Source: Botrytis cinerea B05.10
Taxonomy: Eukaryota; Ascomycota; Leotiomycetes; Helotiales; Sclerotiniaceae
NCBI RefSeq assembly: GCF_000143535.2
Contig: NC_037320.1
Span: forward strand, 434,001-498,000
Reading direction: 5' to 3'
Length of the DNA stretch: 64,000 nt
Shown here: in pieces, positions 34,453-44,453 of the stretch
Position numbering within the stretch: the stretch's first letter is position 1
How the letters are laid out: every line of letters begins with the position of its first letter
The notes under the pieces: generated by a model
What the model saw: the letters and a program-made list of their open reading frames with translations, nothing else
Databases searched by the model: none
What the model was told of the DNA's origin: nothing
Made by a program: the position numbers and the translations under genes

Positions 34453-35253
34453 CTAGTCAAATGACCTATACTCAGTGAGACGAGGATCTCTATCATCTGA
34501 ATCCGGCGTCTCTTCCATTGTAAGCTGAACCTCCCAACCACAATAACACATCATTTTTCTCATCCAATCCTCAAACTCAGCTCTTGACCACCAGTACAAG
34601 ATACAAAAGTCGACGGCAATCTCTCTCAGCGAAGAAATCTTTTTCAGCTCCGCATCTATCATCTTCAAATCTTGCACGAGGGGGATGTTATCACTAGCCT
34701 CATCAAATCCAACTCTCCCGTAAGTTCCATCCAGATCAGGGCTATTCCACACCAGAATTTTCACCGTCGTCAGATCAGTACACTTATTGCGAATAGACTC
34801 CAGAGCTTCTTTCTTGATCAGATCGAGATCGGTTGTACATATTGGAAAATAGATACCCAGATGCCGAATCATGCCGGCATTGTAATCACCCACCCGGGTA
34901 AGGAATTTCACGATGCCGTGATTAGACGGCATCATGTAAACTCCAAAGTCGCGATGCAAACGTGATAGGTGAAAGCGATTCTTGCGATACAACAAAGGAG
35001 TAGCTTCGCGATGGATTTGTTGATTGACTCGCAATAGCTGGGGAGATGGGCAGGTGCTACCTTGTCTGATGATGATTGATTTTGTTCGGTCGCCTGGGCT
35101 TGAACTCAATATGAGTGATAGTGGTTCTGGAACGACTAGAAGTTCCTCGTATATTTTGAGCCGTATCTCAATGGAAAGGTCGAGAAAGTTGAGTTTAGAG
35201 TTTTGCGATTGGGGGATTGGTGATGAGAATCCGGGCTCATTTGCGATTTCCAT
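34453..35253 (-). CDS. 2EXR / F-box-like family protein 2, 266 aa
   Basis: The gene is a paralogue of the one at 14168-14962. LNFLDLSIEIRLKIYEELLV lies near residues 21-40, and PQLLRVNQQIHREATPLLYR near 75-95, with a matching RHLGIYFPI later on. The frame opens at a GTG, but the adjacent ATG at 35253 is taken as the start. It is intronless, with no signal or membrane segment. Function is unknown, as for most of this fungal family. It lies 1.2 kb from amidoligase 2 on the same strand, echoing the first amidoligase/2EXR neighbourhood. Confidence 0.82.
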   Translation of the reverse strand: MEIANEPGFSSPIPQSQNSKLNFLDLSIEIRLKIYEELLVVPEPLSLILSSSPGDRTKSIIIRQGSTCPSPQLLRVNQQIHREATPLLYRKNRFHLSRLHRDFGVYMMPSNHGIVKFLTRVGDYNAGMIRHLGIYFPICTTDLDLIKKEALESIRNKCTDLTTVKILVWNSPDLDGTYGRVGFDEASDNIPLVQDLKMIDAELKKISSLREIAVDFCILYWWSRAEFEDWMRKMMCYCGWEVQLTMEETPDSDDRDPRLTEYRSFD

Positions 35254-36498
35254 CACACAGCTATTGATTGTAGAAGGTGGGAAAGATTCATATCACAACA
35301 AGAGACTTTGAGTGAATTTGCTGCGGGAGTAAAGCTTACAGTTTGTCAGTAATAAAATATCGTATGGAAGAGGCTTTTTAACATACAAACTACTTTTTGT
35401 GCAGACGAGTTGCTGTGAAATTTGTAGAGGGTGAAAAGGAAAGAATGTCAGACTCGATGGTTGGAGGCTGACTGACCTCATCCTTATTCCTACCCCTCAT
35501 ATCATGCATGATGCATGCTGACATAGAGATACGTTCTACTATCAAAACCATAATGAAGATGCTTAAATGAAAGCAGTCTTCTTCGCTATACTGTACAAGA
35601 GTAGAAGGTGGTAGAGGTCACACACGAAAAGCCTTCGCGTATACCATAAGGTTAATCAAGCTGGTAGCTATGCAAAGTGAATGGGGCGAATCACTACATA
35701 GCAGCAGTGAGGTGAGGAGACGCACCTGGGGCAAATGCACAAAGCCATAGAGGGTCCAATTATATAATAGAGTAGAAAATCAGTGTCTTCTTTAGTTTAC
35801 AGGAGGAGGGACTACTGAAATAACAATGCCACGTGATTCTAGGGTCACGTTTTCCGCGCACAATACATACTGAGATCCTCATACCGTCGGTCATGTAGGT
35901 CAAGTGTTTTATTGACTTTTTCGACTTTTCAAATTTCCCATTTTGATTTAAAAGATTTGAATTCTAATTATTCAAAGTCAAAAACTTAAACGATTCACAT
36001 ATTAGCCCGGAATCTAGGTCCTTTATAGAATTCTACACATTCCTACCTACTTGAATCCTAATTTCGTCGACACACCTAACAAGCAATAATAAAAAAGCAA
36101 CAAAGGGAAAAAGGAATAAAGTAATACAAATCACTCGCAAATATCTTGAATAGACTAATAAGTAAACTTAGAAATTTATATTTTGTTTATTAATAGATCA
36201 TTCTTCACTACATCTGATCTAATACTCTACAAGAGAGCATTATATATACCATACAGCACATAATCATCATAGATACATACATACATACCAAAATTCGCAT
36301 CTTCATTTACCAGTCATCTTCACGAAACCAAATATGGCAAGTACAAGGAAACAAATTGATTAATAGAAATTATTTATTATTGTGAGGGAATCGAGGGCAA
36401 GGAAATTAGATGAACAGATTTCGATGTAAAGAAATTCAAAGTACGGATAAACAGACAGACAGATAGACATAAGAAATAAACATACCTCTCTCACCTAC
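35254..36498. other. intergenic, AT-rich, nothing recognised
   Basis: Lies downstream of amidoligase 2 and upstream of 2EXR protein 2, both on the minus strand. It contains a short ATAC(ATAC)n run near 36278-36290 and many AT stretches. Confidence 0.5.
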
Positions 36499-39400
36499 CT
36501 AAACCGTCCCAAACCCTCCCTCATCATCCTTTTCCCAACTGTCCTGCGGCTCCGGTGCCACTATAGTCGAATCTTTCTCCTCCTCTTCTTCATCATCCTC
36601 CTCCTCTTCTTCATCCCCATTCTCCTCCTCGTCCTCCTCTTCCGTAGCCGCAGCCTCCTCTCTCGCCTTCAAAATCATCGCCATAGCAACTTCCATCCTC
36701 CTCTTCATCTCCGCCTCATATTTCTCCATCTCATCCTTCGCAGCCGCCTCCTCCGCCTCCTCCAATTCCCGCGTCGCTCGACATGCATCTTCCTGAACCT
36801 TCCTAAAATGATTTCTTTCCTCCGTGCGCGGATTTCGAGGTCCCGCAGGAACAGCAGAAGAAGCAGGAGTAGAATTATCAGGTCCCGGAACAGCAATAGG
36901 TGCATCGGCACCAGGACTTATATCCTCTTCGATCTGAGCCTGTGTTCTGGGGCCGCTCGCAAATGGATTCTGCACACCGACAGGTTGGTAGAAATATTGT
37001 TCGCCTCGGCGCATGGAGTCGAGTGTTTCGAGTGCATTGAGCGCAGCATTCTCATCGCTATCTGCAGCCTGGCGTTCCAATCTTACTATCTCCGATTCTG
37101 CGATTTGGCCGCGCCACCAGCGATCATCCGCCGCTTCGAATTGTGTGACGTTGTGGGCACGTGCGGGGAAAAGTTGATGTATCGAGCGGCCGTGAGAATG
37201 ATGATTGATGATGAGATCGTTGTATGCTAGGAGGCGGGCTTTGATGGTGGGGGAAACTTCGTAAAGTTGGCGGCCGCGGAGCATGTGTTGGAGGCCGGCG
37301 GAACGAGTGCGGAGTCCGTGGTCCCAGATCCATTCTTCGCCGATGGTGCTGTTGAGTGCGTCCTCGAGCATGGTGATCCGACTTTCTTCGATGATGGGGA
37401 CGGGGCCGGGGTAGGGCATTCGGCGGGGATTCATGCCGCTTCCTGATGGGGCGTGTTCGAGCCAGGGGGTGGAGGGTGCGCGGAATGCGCGGTGGAAGGG
37501 ACGGCCGAGGAAATTGGAGGTGTTGGGGGCGAGGGCTTCGATTTCAGCGGGAGTAGTACCTTGAAGGAGATGCGAGTGTTGATTTGGGGCGCGATGGGTA
37601 TATTTGACCGGGCCGGGGAGAGGCCGAAGAGGAGGATGACGAACAGCATGGAGGTAACCAATACCGGGTCTTAGATTGCGGATTCTTTCTTCGAGTTCTG
37701 CTTGTTCTTCGGAGAGTCTCTTGGCTTCTGCGAATACTTTCGTCTCTTCGCTTATCGCGTCTGAATCTGCTCCTTTCCATCCTTGAGGCTCCCATACGTC
37801 TTCTTCTTCTCTTGCTCCCGTGTCTGTAAACTCGACGGCTGAGGCTGATGCTGCGCTTCTTGTGCTCATGACTCGCTCGCTGCCGAGATCCATGCTGCTC
37901 TTCTTTCTATTTTTTTCTGTCTTTTCTTCAACTGCTTTTCCTCTCTTTGCTACCTCTTTCTCCGCCTCGTCTTTCTCTCTCTTCCGTTCTCCATCCCAGA
38001 ATTTCGCTGCAATCGCGCGAGCCTTCACGGCTTCACGTTCGTAGTGAGATGAAGTGAGGGAAACTGATTTGGTGCTAGAATTGGTAGTTGAAGAGGAAGA
38101 AGAAGATGAAGGGACCTTGAATCCGGTACGCGGAGTTGGTTTAGGTTTAGTTTCTGGAGTATCGGGATATGGAACCGCGATATATGGCTTTACTGAGGGC
38201 TTGGGAGCACTTACCTTTTTGGTGGGCGAGGAGGAATGATCGGAGAATCCGGTATCGATATCCAAGTTCGTAAGATCAACAGGTGTTGTCTTCTCACCTT
38301 CTGGTTCCTCGACCGGGTTCCCAGGTGTGACCGGAATAGGATTAGGATTGAACGGATCGAAAAGACCAGATTCAGAATCCGAAGAAGGTTTTGAGGAAGG
38401 TGGTAAAGATTCATCATCATTGCTGGGTTCAGGGTCCTCGTGAATAGGCTGAACAACATACTCACTCGGAGCATGCTTATACCAATGATTGTAAACTCCG
38501 TTTTCCAACCACCTACCTTTCCTGCTTTCATAGTAGAGTGCCGGGCCATTGATTTTCAAAACTCTAAGTAAATCAACCAAGCCACACCACTCTTCTCCAA
38601 AAACAGGTCTATACATAACCCCACCAGGTTCATATCTTCCCTGACCCGTGACCCTCTGATCCCTCGCCCCCAATTCCCAGCTCTCCTCCCTCGCCCTCAA
38701 AAGCAACTCTCCAAAACCCCACGCATTAACGCTCCTCGTATACTCCACAACCCCCACCAAAGTCCTCACCCAATTCCCGACCGCCTCCGCATCCAACGAC
38801 CCCTCATGCCCGCGAAACTCAATCGTATCCGGCACGTGCTCTGGGCGACGCTTACTCTCCGTACCCATGCGATCGAAATTCCACGCCGTCGTCTCTCCCA
38901 CAAACGCATACGAACCCGTCGTCGCCTCACTCGCGACACACGTGCGAAAGGCATCTCTACTCTCATACGCCAGCAGCGTCGCGATCGTTTCCAACACGCG
39001 CGGAGCGCGTCCATGATCCTGTCGATACTGATACTGGAAATACGTATTCTGGCGGAACGAAACACAATGCGCGTTACGGGAATCGATACGGTGCTCGGGA
39101 TGGATGGAATCGAATTGCGGCTCGAAGGCCTCGATGATGGCGCCCAGACGACGGAGATGCGGGAGGGTGAACCCCTGTGTTCCGTAGCCGATGTGGACGT
39201 GCAGACCGCATGATTCGTTGACGGTGACGAGATAGTTTTTGCGCATGATGGCGCAGAAGTCGGAGATGTCGCGGAGGGCATCTTCATTGTAGTAGTAGGC
39301 GGGAGTGCGGATTTCGATAGGCCAATAGGTGTAGGCTTGCCAATCGGCGTAGGCTTTTTTGTTGCGACGAGAAGGGGGTGCGGGGCCCTTGATAGAGCCG

Positions 39401-39720
39401 TCCGCAGTCACTTCCCACATGGCAAAGTTGGAATTGGCTTTTCTGGGTTCGGTGGGGAGACCGATGGAAGCGAGACTGCGTTTGATGTGTGCGTAGATGG
39501 ACCATTCGTTGGCCCAGTCTTCTTTTCCGACGGGGATTTGAAAGTAGGATGGTGCGTTATCTTCGGGGGTGGAGGGGAAATAGACGGTTCGTGGATCGGA
39601 GGGGTTGGGGTTTTCGATGGAGGGTTTAGCGAGAACCGCGATGAGGAATTCGAATTCGACACCGAATGAGGGAATGTCGGGTGAGACCGGGGTCTTCTTG
39701 GGGACATGTTTGATATTCAT
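36499..39720 (-). CDS. amidoligase-type ligase with long acidic disordered tail, 1073 aa
   Basis: The N-terminal 340 residues are an amidoligase domain: SFGVEFEFLI at 18-27, WPIEIRTPAYYY at 133-144, CGLHVHIGYG at 171-180 and DTIEFRGHEGSLD at 298-310, in the same order as the paralogue at 8427-9632. The rest is unusual. A Pro/Ser/Asp-rich linker (about 420-560) is followed by basic/acidic helical stretches predicted to coil (for example EREAVKARAIAAKFWDGERK), a region near 690-860 with many Pro and His, and a final helix-plus-poly-Glu segment (about 1000-1055). The frame is a single uninterrupted exon of 3.2 kb, starting at an ATG with A at -3. The catalytic acidic and His residues are kept, so activity is likely. 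The substrate is unknown. It has no signal peptide. Confidence 0.87.
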   Translation of the reverse strand: MNIKHVPKKTPVSPDIPSFGVEFEFLIAVLAKPSIENPNPSDPRTVYFPSTPEDNAPSYFQIPVGKEDWANEWSIYAHIKRSLASIGLPTEPRKANSNFAMWEVTADGSIKGPAPPSRRNKKAYADWQAYTYWPIEIRTPAYYYNEDALRDISDFCAIMRKNYLVTVNESCGLHVHIGYGTQGFTLPHLRRLGAIIEAFEPQFDSIHPEHRIDSRNAHCVSFRQNTYFQYQYRQDHGRAPRVLETIATLLAYESRDAFRTCVASEATTGSYAFVGETTAWNFDRMGTESKRRPEHVPDTIEFRGHEGSLDAEAVGNWVRTLVGVVEYTRSVNAWGFGELLLRAREESWELGARDQRVTGQGRYEPGGVMYRPVFGEEWCGLVDLLRVLKINGPALYYESRKGRWLENGVYNHWYKHAPSEYVVQPIHEDPEPSNDDESLPPSSKPSSDSESGLFDPFNPNPIPVTPGNPVEEPEGEKTTPVDLTNLDIDTGFSDHSSSPTKKVSAPKPSVKPYIAVPYPDTPETKPKPTPRTGFKVPSSSSSSSTTNSSTKSVSLTSSHYEREAVKARAIAAKFWDGERKREKDEAEKEVAKRGKAVEEKTEKNRKKSSMDLGSERVMSTRSAASASAVEFTDTGAREEEDVWEPQGWKGADSDAISEETKVFAEAKRLSEEQAELEERIRNLRPGIGYLHAVRHPPLRPLPGPVKYTHRAPNQHSHLLQGTTPAEIEALAPNTSNFLGRPFHRAFRAPSTPWLEHAPSGSGMNPRRMPYPGPVPIIEESRITMLEDALNSTIGEEWIWDHGLRTRSAGLQHMLRGRQLYEVSPTIKARLLAYNDLIINHHSHGRSIHQLFPARAHNVTQFEAADDRWWRGQIAESEIVRLERQAADSDENAALNALETLDSMRRGEQYFYQPVGVQNPFASGPRTQAQIEEDISPGADAPIAVPGPDNSTPASSAVPAGPRNPRTEERNHFRKVQEDACRATRELEEAEEAAAKDEMEKYEAEMKRRMEVAMAMILKAREEAAATEEEDEEENGDEEEEEDDEEEEEKDSTIVAPEPQDSWEKDDEGGFGTV
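36568..36650 (-). repeat. GAA/GAG-rich acidic coding tract in amidoligase 2
   Basis: Imperfect CTC/TTC repeats (plus strand) encode two adjacent Glu/Asp runs near the C-terminus. The same kind of tract is found in the 6574 gene. Confidence 0.8.
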
Positions 39721-41151
39721 TTTCGTGCTTTGTTTATATATATCTATATCTTTTTGTGTTGCGATCTAATATGGTTGTGAGTATTTGGACTAGAATGTGT
39801 ACTTACCAGTATGGATTGTAAAATGTAGAATAGACCAGCTACTTTGATTTTAGTTACAGTGTCTAGATAGTTAATTGAATCGATATAAAGGTATAGTTGA
39901 ATGACTTGTGTGAAGTGTTCTTGGATTCTTAAGTGAAGGAAGGGGGAGAGTGAGGGTTTAAGTACTTGAATGAAGATGATGAAAGACAATGAATTTGTGG
40001 AGAGAATGAAGAGATGAATGAAGGATGAAAGACAATATATTTGTGAAGAAATGGATAAAGAAAAGGATGAAAGAGAGAGGAAACAAGATGAAAGATGAAT
40101 ACCTTCCATTATCAATAAACAAAGATACTTATCAGCACGAAGGAACAATGCCATCCATCCATCACTTCTCCTCCAAAAAAAGGAAAGACGCGAAGAGAGA
40201 ATCCCTCAGCAATCATTACCCGTCATCTGTCATTCCAATTATCAAACGATGCCACTATTCCAACAAACCCTCAGCTCTCTCCACAAACTCACCCACTCCC
40301 CTCACAACCTCACAAACCTCACAACCTCACAACCTCACAATCTTCCCCCAACCCCAAACTCAACCCTAACCCCTCCTCCCTCCAACATCAACCTCATCAC
40401 ACTATGCCATAATGCTATACCCCTAATCATACATCACACATCACACATCATCAATTGTGATTATACATCCCATCCATAAAGCACCCTTCCTTCCTTCCTC
40501 CCTTCCCCTTCTATAACAAGACATGAAATACAACAGTCTTAAAAGGATTGCGTGAATTCGATAAAGACAGAGACACCAATAGAAAGCGTATCTTGAAATC
40601 CTACTGGGATTTTTGCTGGACACTGCTGAACACTTGCTTATCGTTCTTATCAAAATACCAAACATAATCCCCCCTCCATAAATGAATCAAAACATAACCT
40701 CACTCACATCCAAAAGGTAATCAAAAGTTTCTGGCATGCACAATCGCATTATTGTATATACTATGCTATGCTACGCCAGTATATGAATATGGTATGTATT
40801 GAATTCGAGCTCCATCAGCTACCATTCTTCACTCTCATCTCAATCATTAATCATCCCCTTGACCGGTATTAAAATATCTGCTTTTATAAACCTAGCAGCA
40901 CAGCCACTTCAGACATGCCTTCAAAGACATTGAATGGATATAGATCGATGCAGAAACGTGAAAACCACGAGCCATGAACACCAATGCTAATCAGAAAAGA
41001 AAAGACACGCGCTAAAAACAAAAACAATGGAGTGAAAGCGTCAAAATTATGCACACAATCATCATCGGATGATTCAAAAAAATCTCATGCTCTTTGTAAG
41101 GATACAAAGATCATGGTAATTATCCCCAAATCCATCGTCTGAAATCCCTTC
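39721..41151. other. intergenic with CTCACAAC tandem repeats
   Basis: Promoter/leader of amidoligase 2, purine-rich on + near 39900-40110, then a G-poor CA-rich segment with an 8-bp-type tandem repeat at 40301-40341. Open frames here (39744-40154, 40025-40369) are low-complexity artefacts. Confidence 0.5.
40301..40341 (+). repeat. CTCACAAC-type tandem repeat
   Basis: About five copies of an 8-base CTCACAAC unit, with one copy lengthened by an extra A. It is non-coding and lies between two minus-strand genes. Confidence 0.85.
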
Positions 41152-41867
41152 TTAAAGCATCAAACCAAAGACCGCAGCAAAACCTGCGGCGAAGATACCA
41201 GTACCAAATTCGTGACCAATGTTCAAAGCTGAAGCGGCGGCAGAAGAGGTAGCAGCAGAGGCAGAAGCGCTAGTGGCGGATGCAGCGGAAGTACTAGTGG
41301 CGGTTGCGGAGGCAGTTGAACTTGCGGAAGTGGTAGCAGGAGCGGTGAACTTATCGGGATCCAATTGACCGCAGTTCTTCGCTTCGGTCTCCTTGCAAAG
41401 CTTTTGCGCGGCGGCATCGTTCTCACCGGCGGCAATGCAGTTTGCGTAAATGGTTTCGCAGATGTAGGTTGGCATGGTTTGTTTGTAGTATTGGAGACCT
41501 GGAGTGGATCCGTTGGAAGAACATGTGCAGGTGTAGTTCAAGGAACTCTGAAAAGAACGTGAAGTCAGTATGTGTATATGATGCAAGCGAATGTCAAGCA
41601 AGCACTGGAGTGGGGAAGGATTTTACTTACAGTGTCACAAGTATTGGCATCGATGGCACCGCTACATAAAGTGCCACAAGTGTTGATTTCGGCGGTACAC
41701 CATTGGGCTGTGATATATCGTCAGCATACTTGATGATCAGTGGGACAGATTAAAGAAAACGTACATCTCATAACGGCGTCAACAGAGTTAGGATCGATGG
41801 TGTCGTTGGAGGATTGAGCTGCCACGAGAGCAACGATGCTAAGACCGACAATTGACTTGATAAACAT
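41152..41867 (-). CDS. GPI-anchored Cys-rich cell-wall protein (DUF7707-like), 191 aa, three exons
   Basis: Exons are 41867-41765, 41707-41631 and 41547-41152, with GT-AG introns in consistent phase. The order of features is a signal peptide (MFIKSIVGLSIVALVAAQ), a Cys-rich domain at 38-119 with ten cysteines (including WCTAEINTCGTLC and YTCTCSSNGS), a Ser/Thr/Ala linker at about 128-168, and a C-terminal hydrophobic tail (IFAAGFAAVFGLML). The tail is the pattern of a GPI-attachment signal. This architecture matches the small fungal wall-protein family called DUF7707, naming from memory. It is probably displayed on the wall or membrane. The start at 41867 is the first ATG directly before the signal peptide. 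Confidence 0.85.
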
Positions 41868-44083
41868 CTTGGTGGAAGGTGGTGGGATTTTGTTGAGAGT
41901 AGACACGGTCGCAGAAGAATAGTTCTTGGAAAGGTTGCAGGTCGAGAGTGAAGTTATTCGGAGATCTTGTGATTCGACGGGTGGAAGAGAATATGGATTG
42001 ATGGGATTTATTAGAAAAAGATGGAGGAGGAGGAGGAAGGGAATCCGGACGGGAAATGGAAATTATTATTTATTAATCAATTAGAGAAGGTGGTTGGGGT
42101 GCAGTATTTGAATTTATCGTGAGAAGGTATTGGCACTGGTGGTCTGGCACTGCTGCACTGGGCAAGTCCCAATGGCAAAATGCAAAGGTGAAAAAAAGGT
42201 ACGAAAGAGGTTACCATCGGAGAATGCGAGGGATAAGATAGGTGGAAAGCGGGAAAGCCACGACCGCATTGGGCTTAGCGTGTGGATCCATGGGCAGGGT
42301 GCGAACGAATCAATAGATCTCGCCAGCCGGTCTAACGCAGACGGGGCTAGCTCGCCAATCTATCTGGATTCTCTCCACGGCCATCCTTGCTCGTGTGCTG
42401 CATTAGTTTCATTATATGCCTGTTCCGGCTAGCGCGCTCTCTGTGACTTGGATCCGTTTTGTCCCTGGCGCACCAGATATGTTGCCAAGCGTATCTACTG
42501 CTCATCTACCAGGTCCGGTCACAGGTTCTTCAACTTCGACCCAATCAGCCAACGGGAGATGAAACTCGGATTGTTGTCATTGTTGTCATTGTCGTTGTCG
42601 TTGTTGTCGCCTCTTTCGTCTGCATTTCAAGCTAACGCTCATCGTCGTCACCCCACCACGAATAATTATATCTTCCTCTTCTTTCTCGGTGCCGACCCAT
42701 ACCCATTCGATTATTATCTACCCGCCTACCCATCCACCATCCACCCATCCGCGTGCTAACTTAAATGAGTATTGCCTTCGGAGAAAAATCGTAAAATGGA
42801 GTCTTGATATCCGTGACCTGGTCCAAAATGAAATTGCGTTGCAACTTTTTCTTTCCTTTCTTCCGTTCACTTCATCCACCCTCCACCCTCCACGTCCTCT
42901 TCCTTTCCCTTCCTTCCCGTTCCTCCTTTCTTATCGGACTTTTATCACTCAAAATTCCCATCACAACCAAATCGTTCCTGATTTGAGACGCTAAAAAGCT
43001 TGTTCCCTTCATTAAACAGGGGCTGCATCGACCGACTAGTCCTATCTGGGTATTTAAAGTGGATTGGTTTGAACAAGCACAACGCAAGTCCGTCTAGTTT
43101 CTCCCTAATAACCTCAAGTCTTTGTTCCTTTCTTTCCTTTCCTTTCCTTTCTTATCGGAAATGATTAATCGCCCGCCCTAAAGAGCGTTTTGTCTTATCC
43201 CTCCCTCGATTGCCGTCGTTGGTGTTTGATGTTTGATGAATGTGAAATGCTAAGAGAATGATGAATCTGATGTATCTGATGTATCTGATGAATCTGATGA
43301 ATCTGATGACGCTCCGCTGGGCCACTGCCGTGGAGGCTTCTTCGCTTCGCTCCGCTCTGATGATCTGATCTGATAGGATTTGTACTCTGTCCAATGTCCC
43401 AGGTGGTACTGTGATTGGCTCAAGTGTGAGTAGTACCTTGGTTGCATTTTCCCTCGACCAACCGGGGAGCTGCTCACGGCAATTATGGCTACTGGAGCTA
43501 GTATAGATGTGGTTAGATGGAAAATACCCACAGCTTCGCGACAGTTACACCTTTTGCTCTGCTCTGTTTACATCCGAGATCTCTCCAAGGTACAACAGAA
43601 CACTCAAGTACGTGCAAAGGCAAAGTCACAAAGGGTTACAACAACAATGCACAAAGGGATGCAATGCCACCAAATATGACCCTTTCTTGTTAACTTAGTC
43701 TTTTGGATTACATCTACAGTATCAAATACATCGCATTCATTGTCCTCTACTGTCTTCGCTCTATTTTAAGCTACCCTAGTACCTATCTATACATTATGAA
43801 TCGTCGCTTCTTGGAATTCCTTCCCTTTGAAGCTCCCGTTGCTCCACCCAAGCTTCACTTCCTCACCAAGATCATGCTTTCCCCCAATTCTAACCAATGC
43901 CCGTTTCTCCTTTTCCGTACGCTGTTAACTCAACGCTCACCAAATCTACACCGATCGTCAAACAATCTGCATAACAATCCCATTCATCTCAAACCATCCA
44001 AGCTAACCTAAGAAACGTCTTCAAGTTCACGGACTGCGATTTTCCTTTCCTTCGAATCAAGAAGCTCGTCCCAACCAACTAAA
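41868..44083. other. intergenic, pyrimidine-rich tracts and microsatellites
   Basis: About 2.2 kb with no supported gene. It holds imperfect TTGTTGTCA repeats (42570-42610), a CTTTC/TTTCC tract (about 43120-43152) and a 9-bp tandem repeat (43265-43309). The open frames over these are low-complexity. Confidence 0.5.
43265..43309 (+). repeat. five tandem 9-bp units ATCTGATG(T/A)
   Basis: Two copies end in T and three in A, with no other mismatch. The unit length is a multiple of three and reads as Ser-Asp-rich on the minus strand, but no gene is supported there. Confidence 0.92.
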
Positions 44084-44453
44084 ATGTTAGCTCAACGGAC
44101 TATTTCCGTTAAGCTGGGTACCATCTTAGTTTCGTCGGGCCCTGGTGGGCTCTTCCTCAAGACTTGCAGTCACAGACTCACCACTGACCACTCTACTGTG
44201 TCTATCTCTATGAAGGAAAAACAATGGTAACGATTGAAAATTAGCGACATTTTGGGGGTTTTTTTTTTCAGGACCGGTAGCTCCGGATGTTCGGCGTAAT
44301 CTTGGTTCATTCGCCAACGGTGAGTCAATAGTGTTGAACTTCTCGATAGAGGAGACAAACGAGTGCCAAGACCCACATGTGATCTACGAACACATGATTA
44401 AGAGGTTTTTGAATTTGAAATTGCATTTGGCGATGAGTGAAGCTTTTGGGTAG
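44084..44453 (+). CDS. possible small two-exon gene, 80 aa
   Basis: A second-exon frame (44272-44453) encoding VAPDVRRNLGSFANGESIVL and a following amphipathic end reads like coding sequence. It follows a strong poly-T/CAG acceptor. The ATG at 44084 with donor GTGGGC at 44145 joins it in phase, giving SSGPGPVAPD across the junction. The intron has a CTGAC branch-like site. A better consensus donor (GTGAGT) inside exon 2 at 44320 means other exon structures are possible, including a link to the frame after the acceptor near 44866. No family is recognised. Confidence 0.3.
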
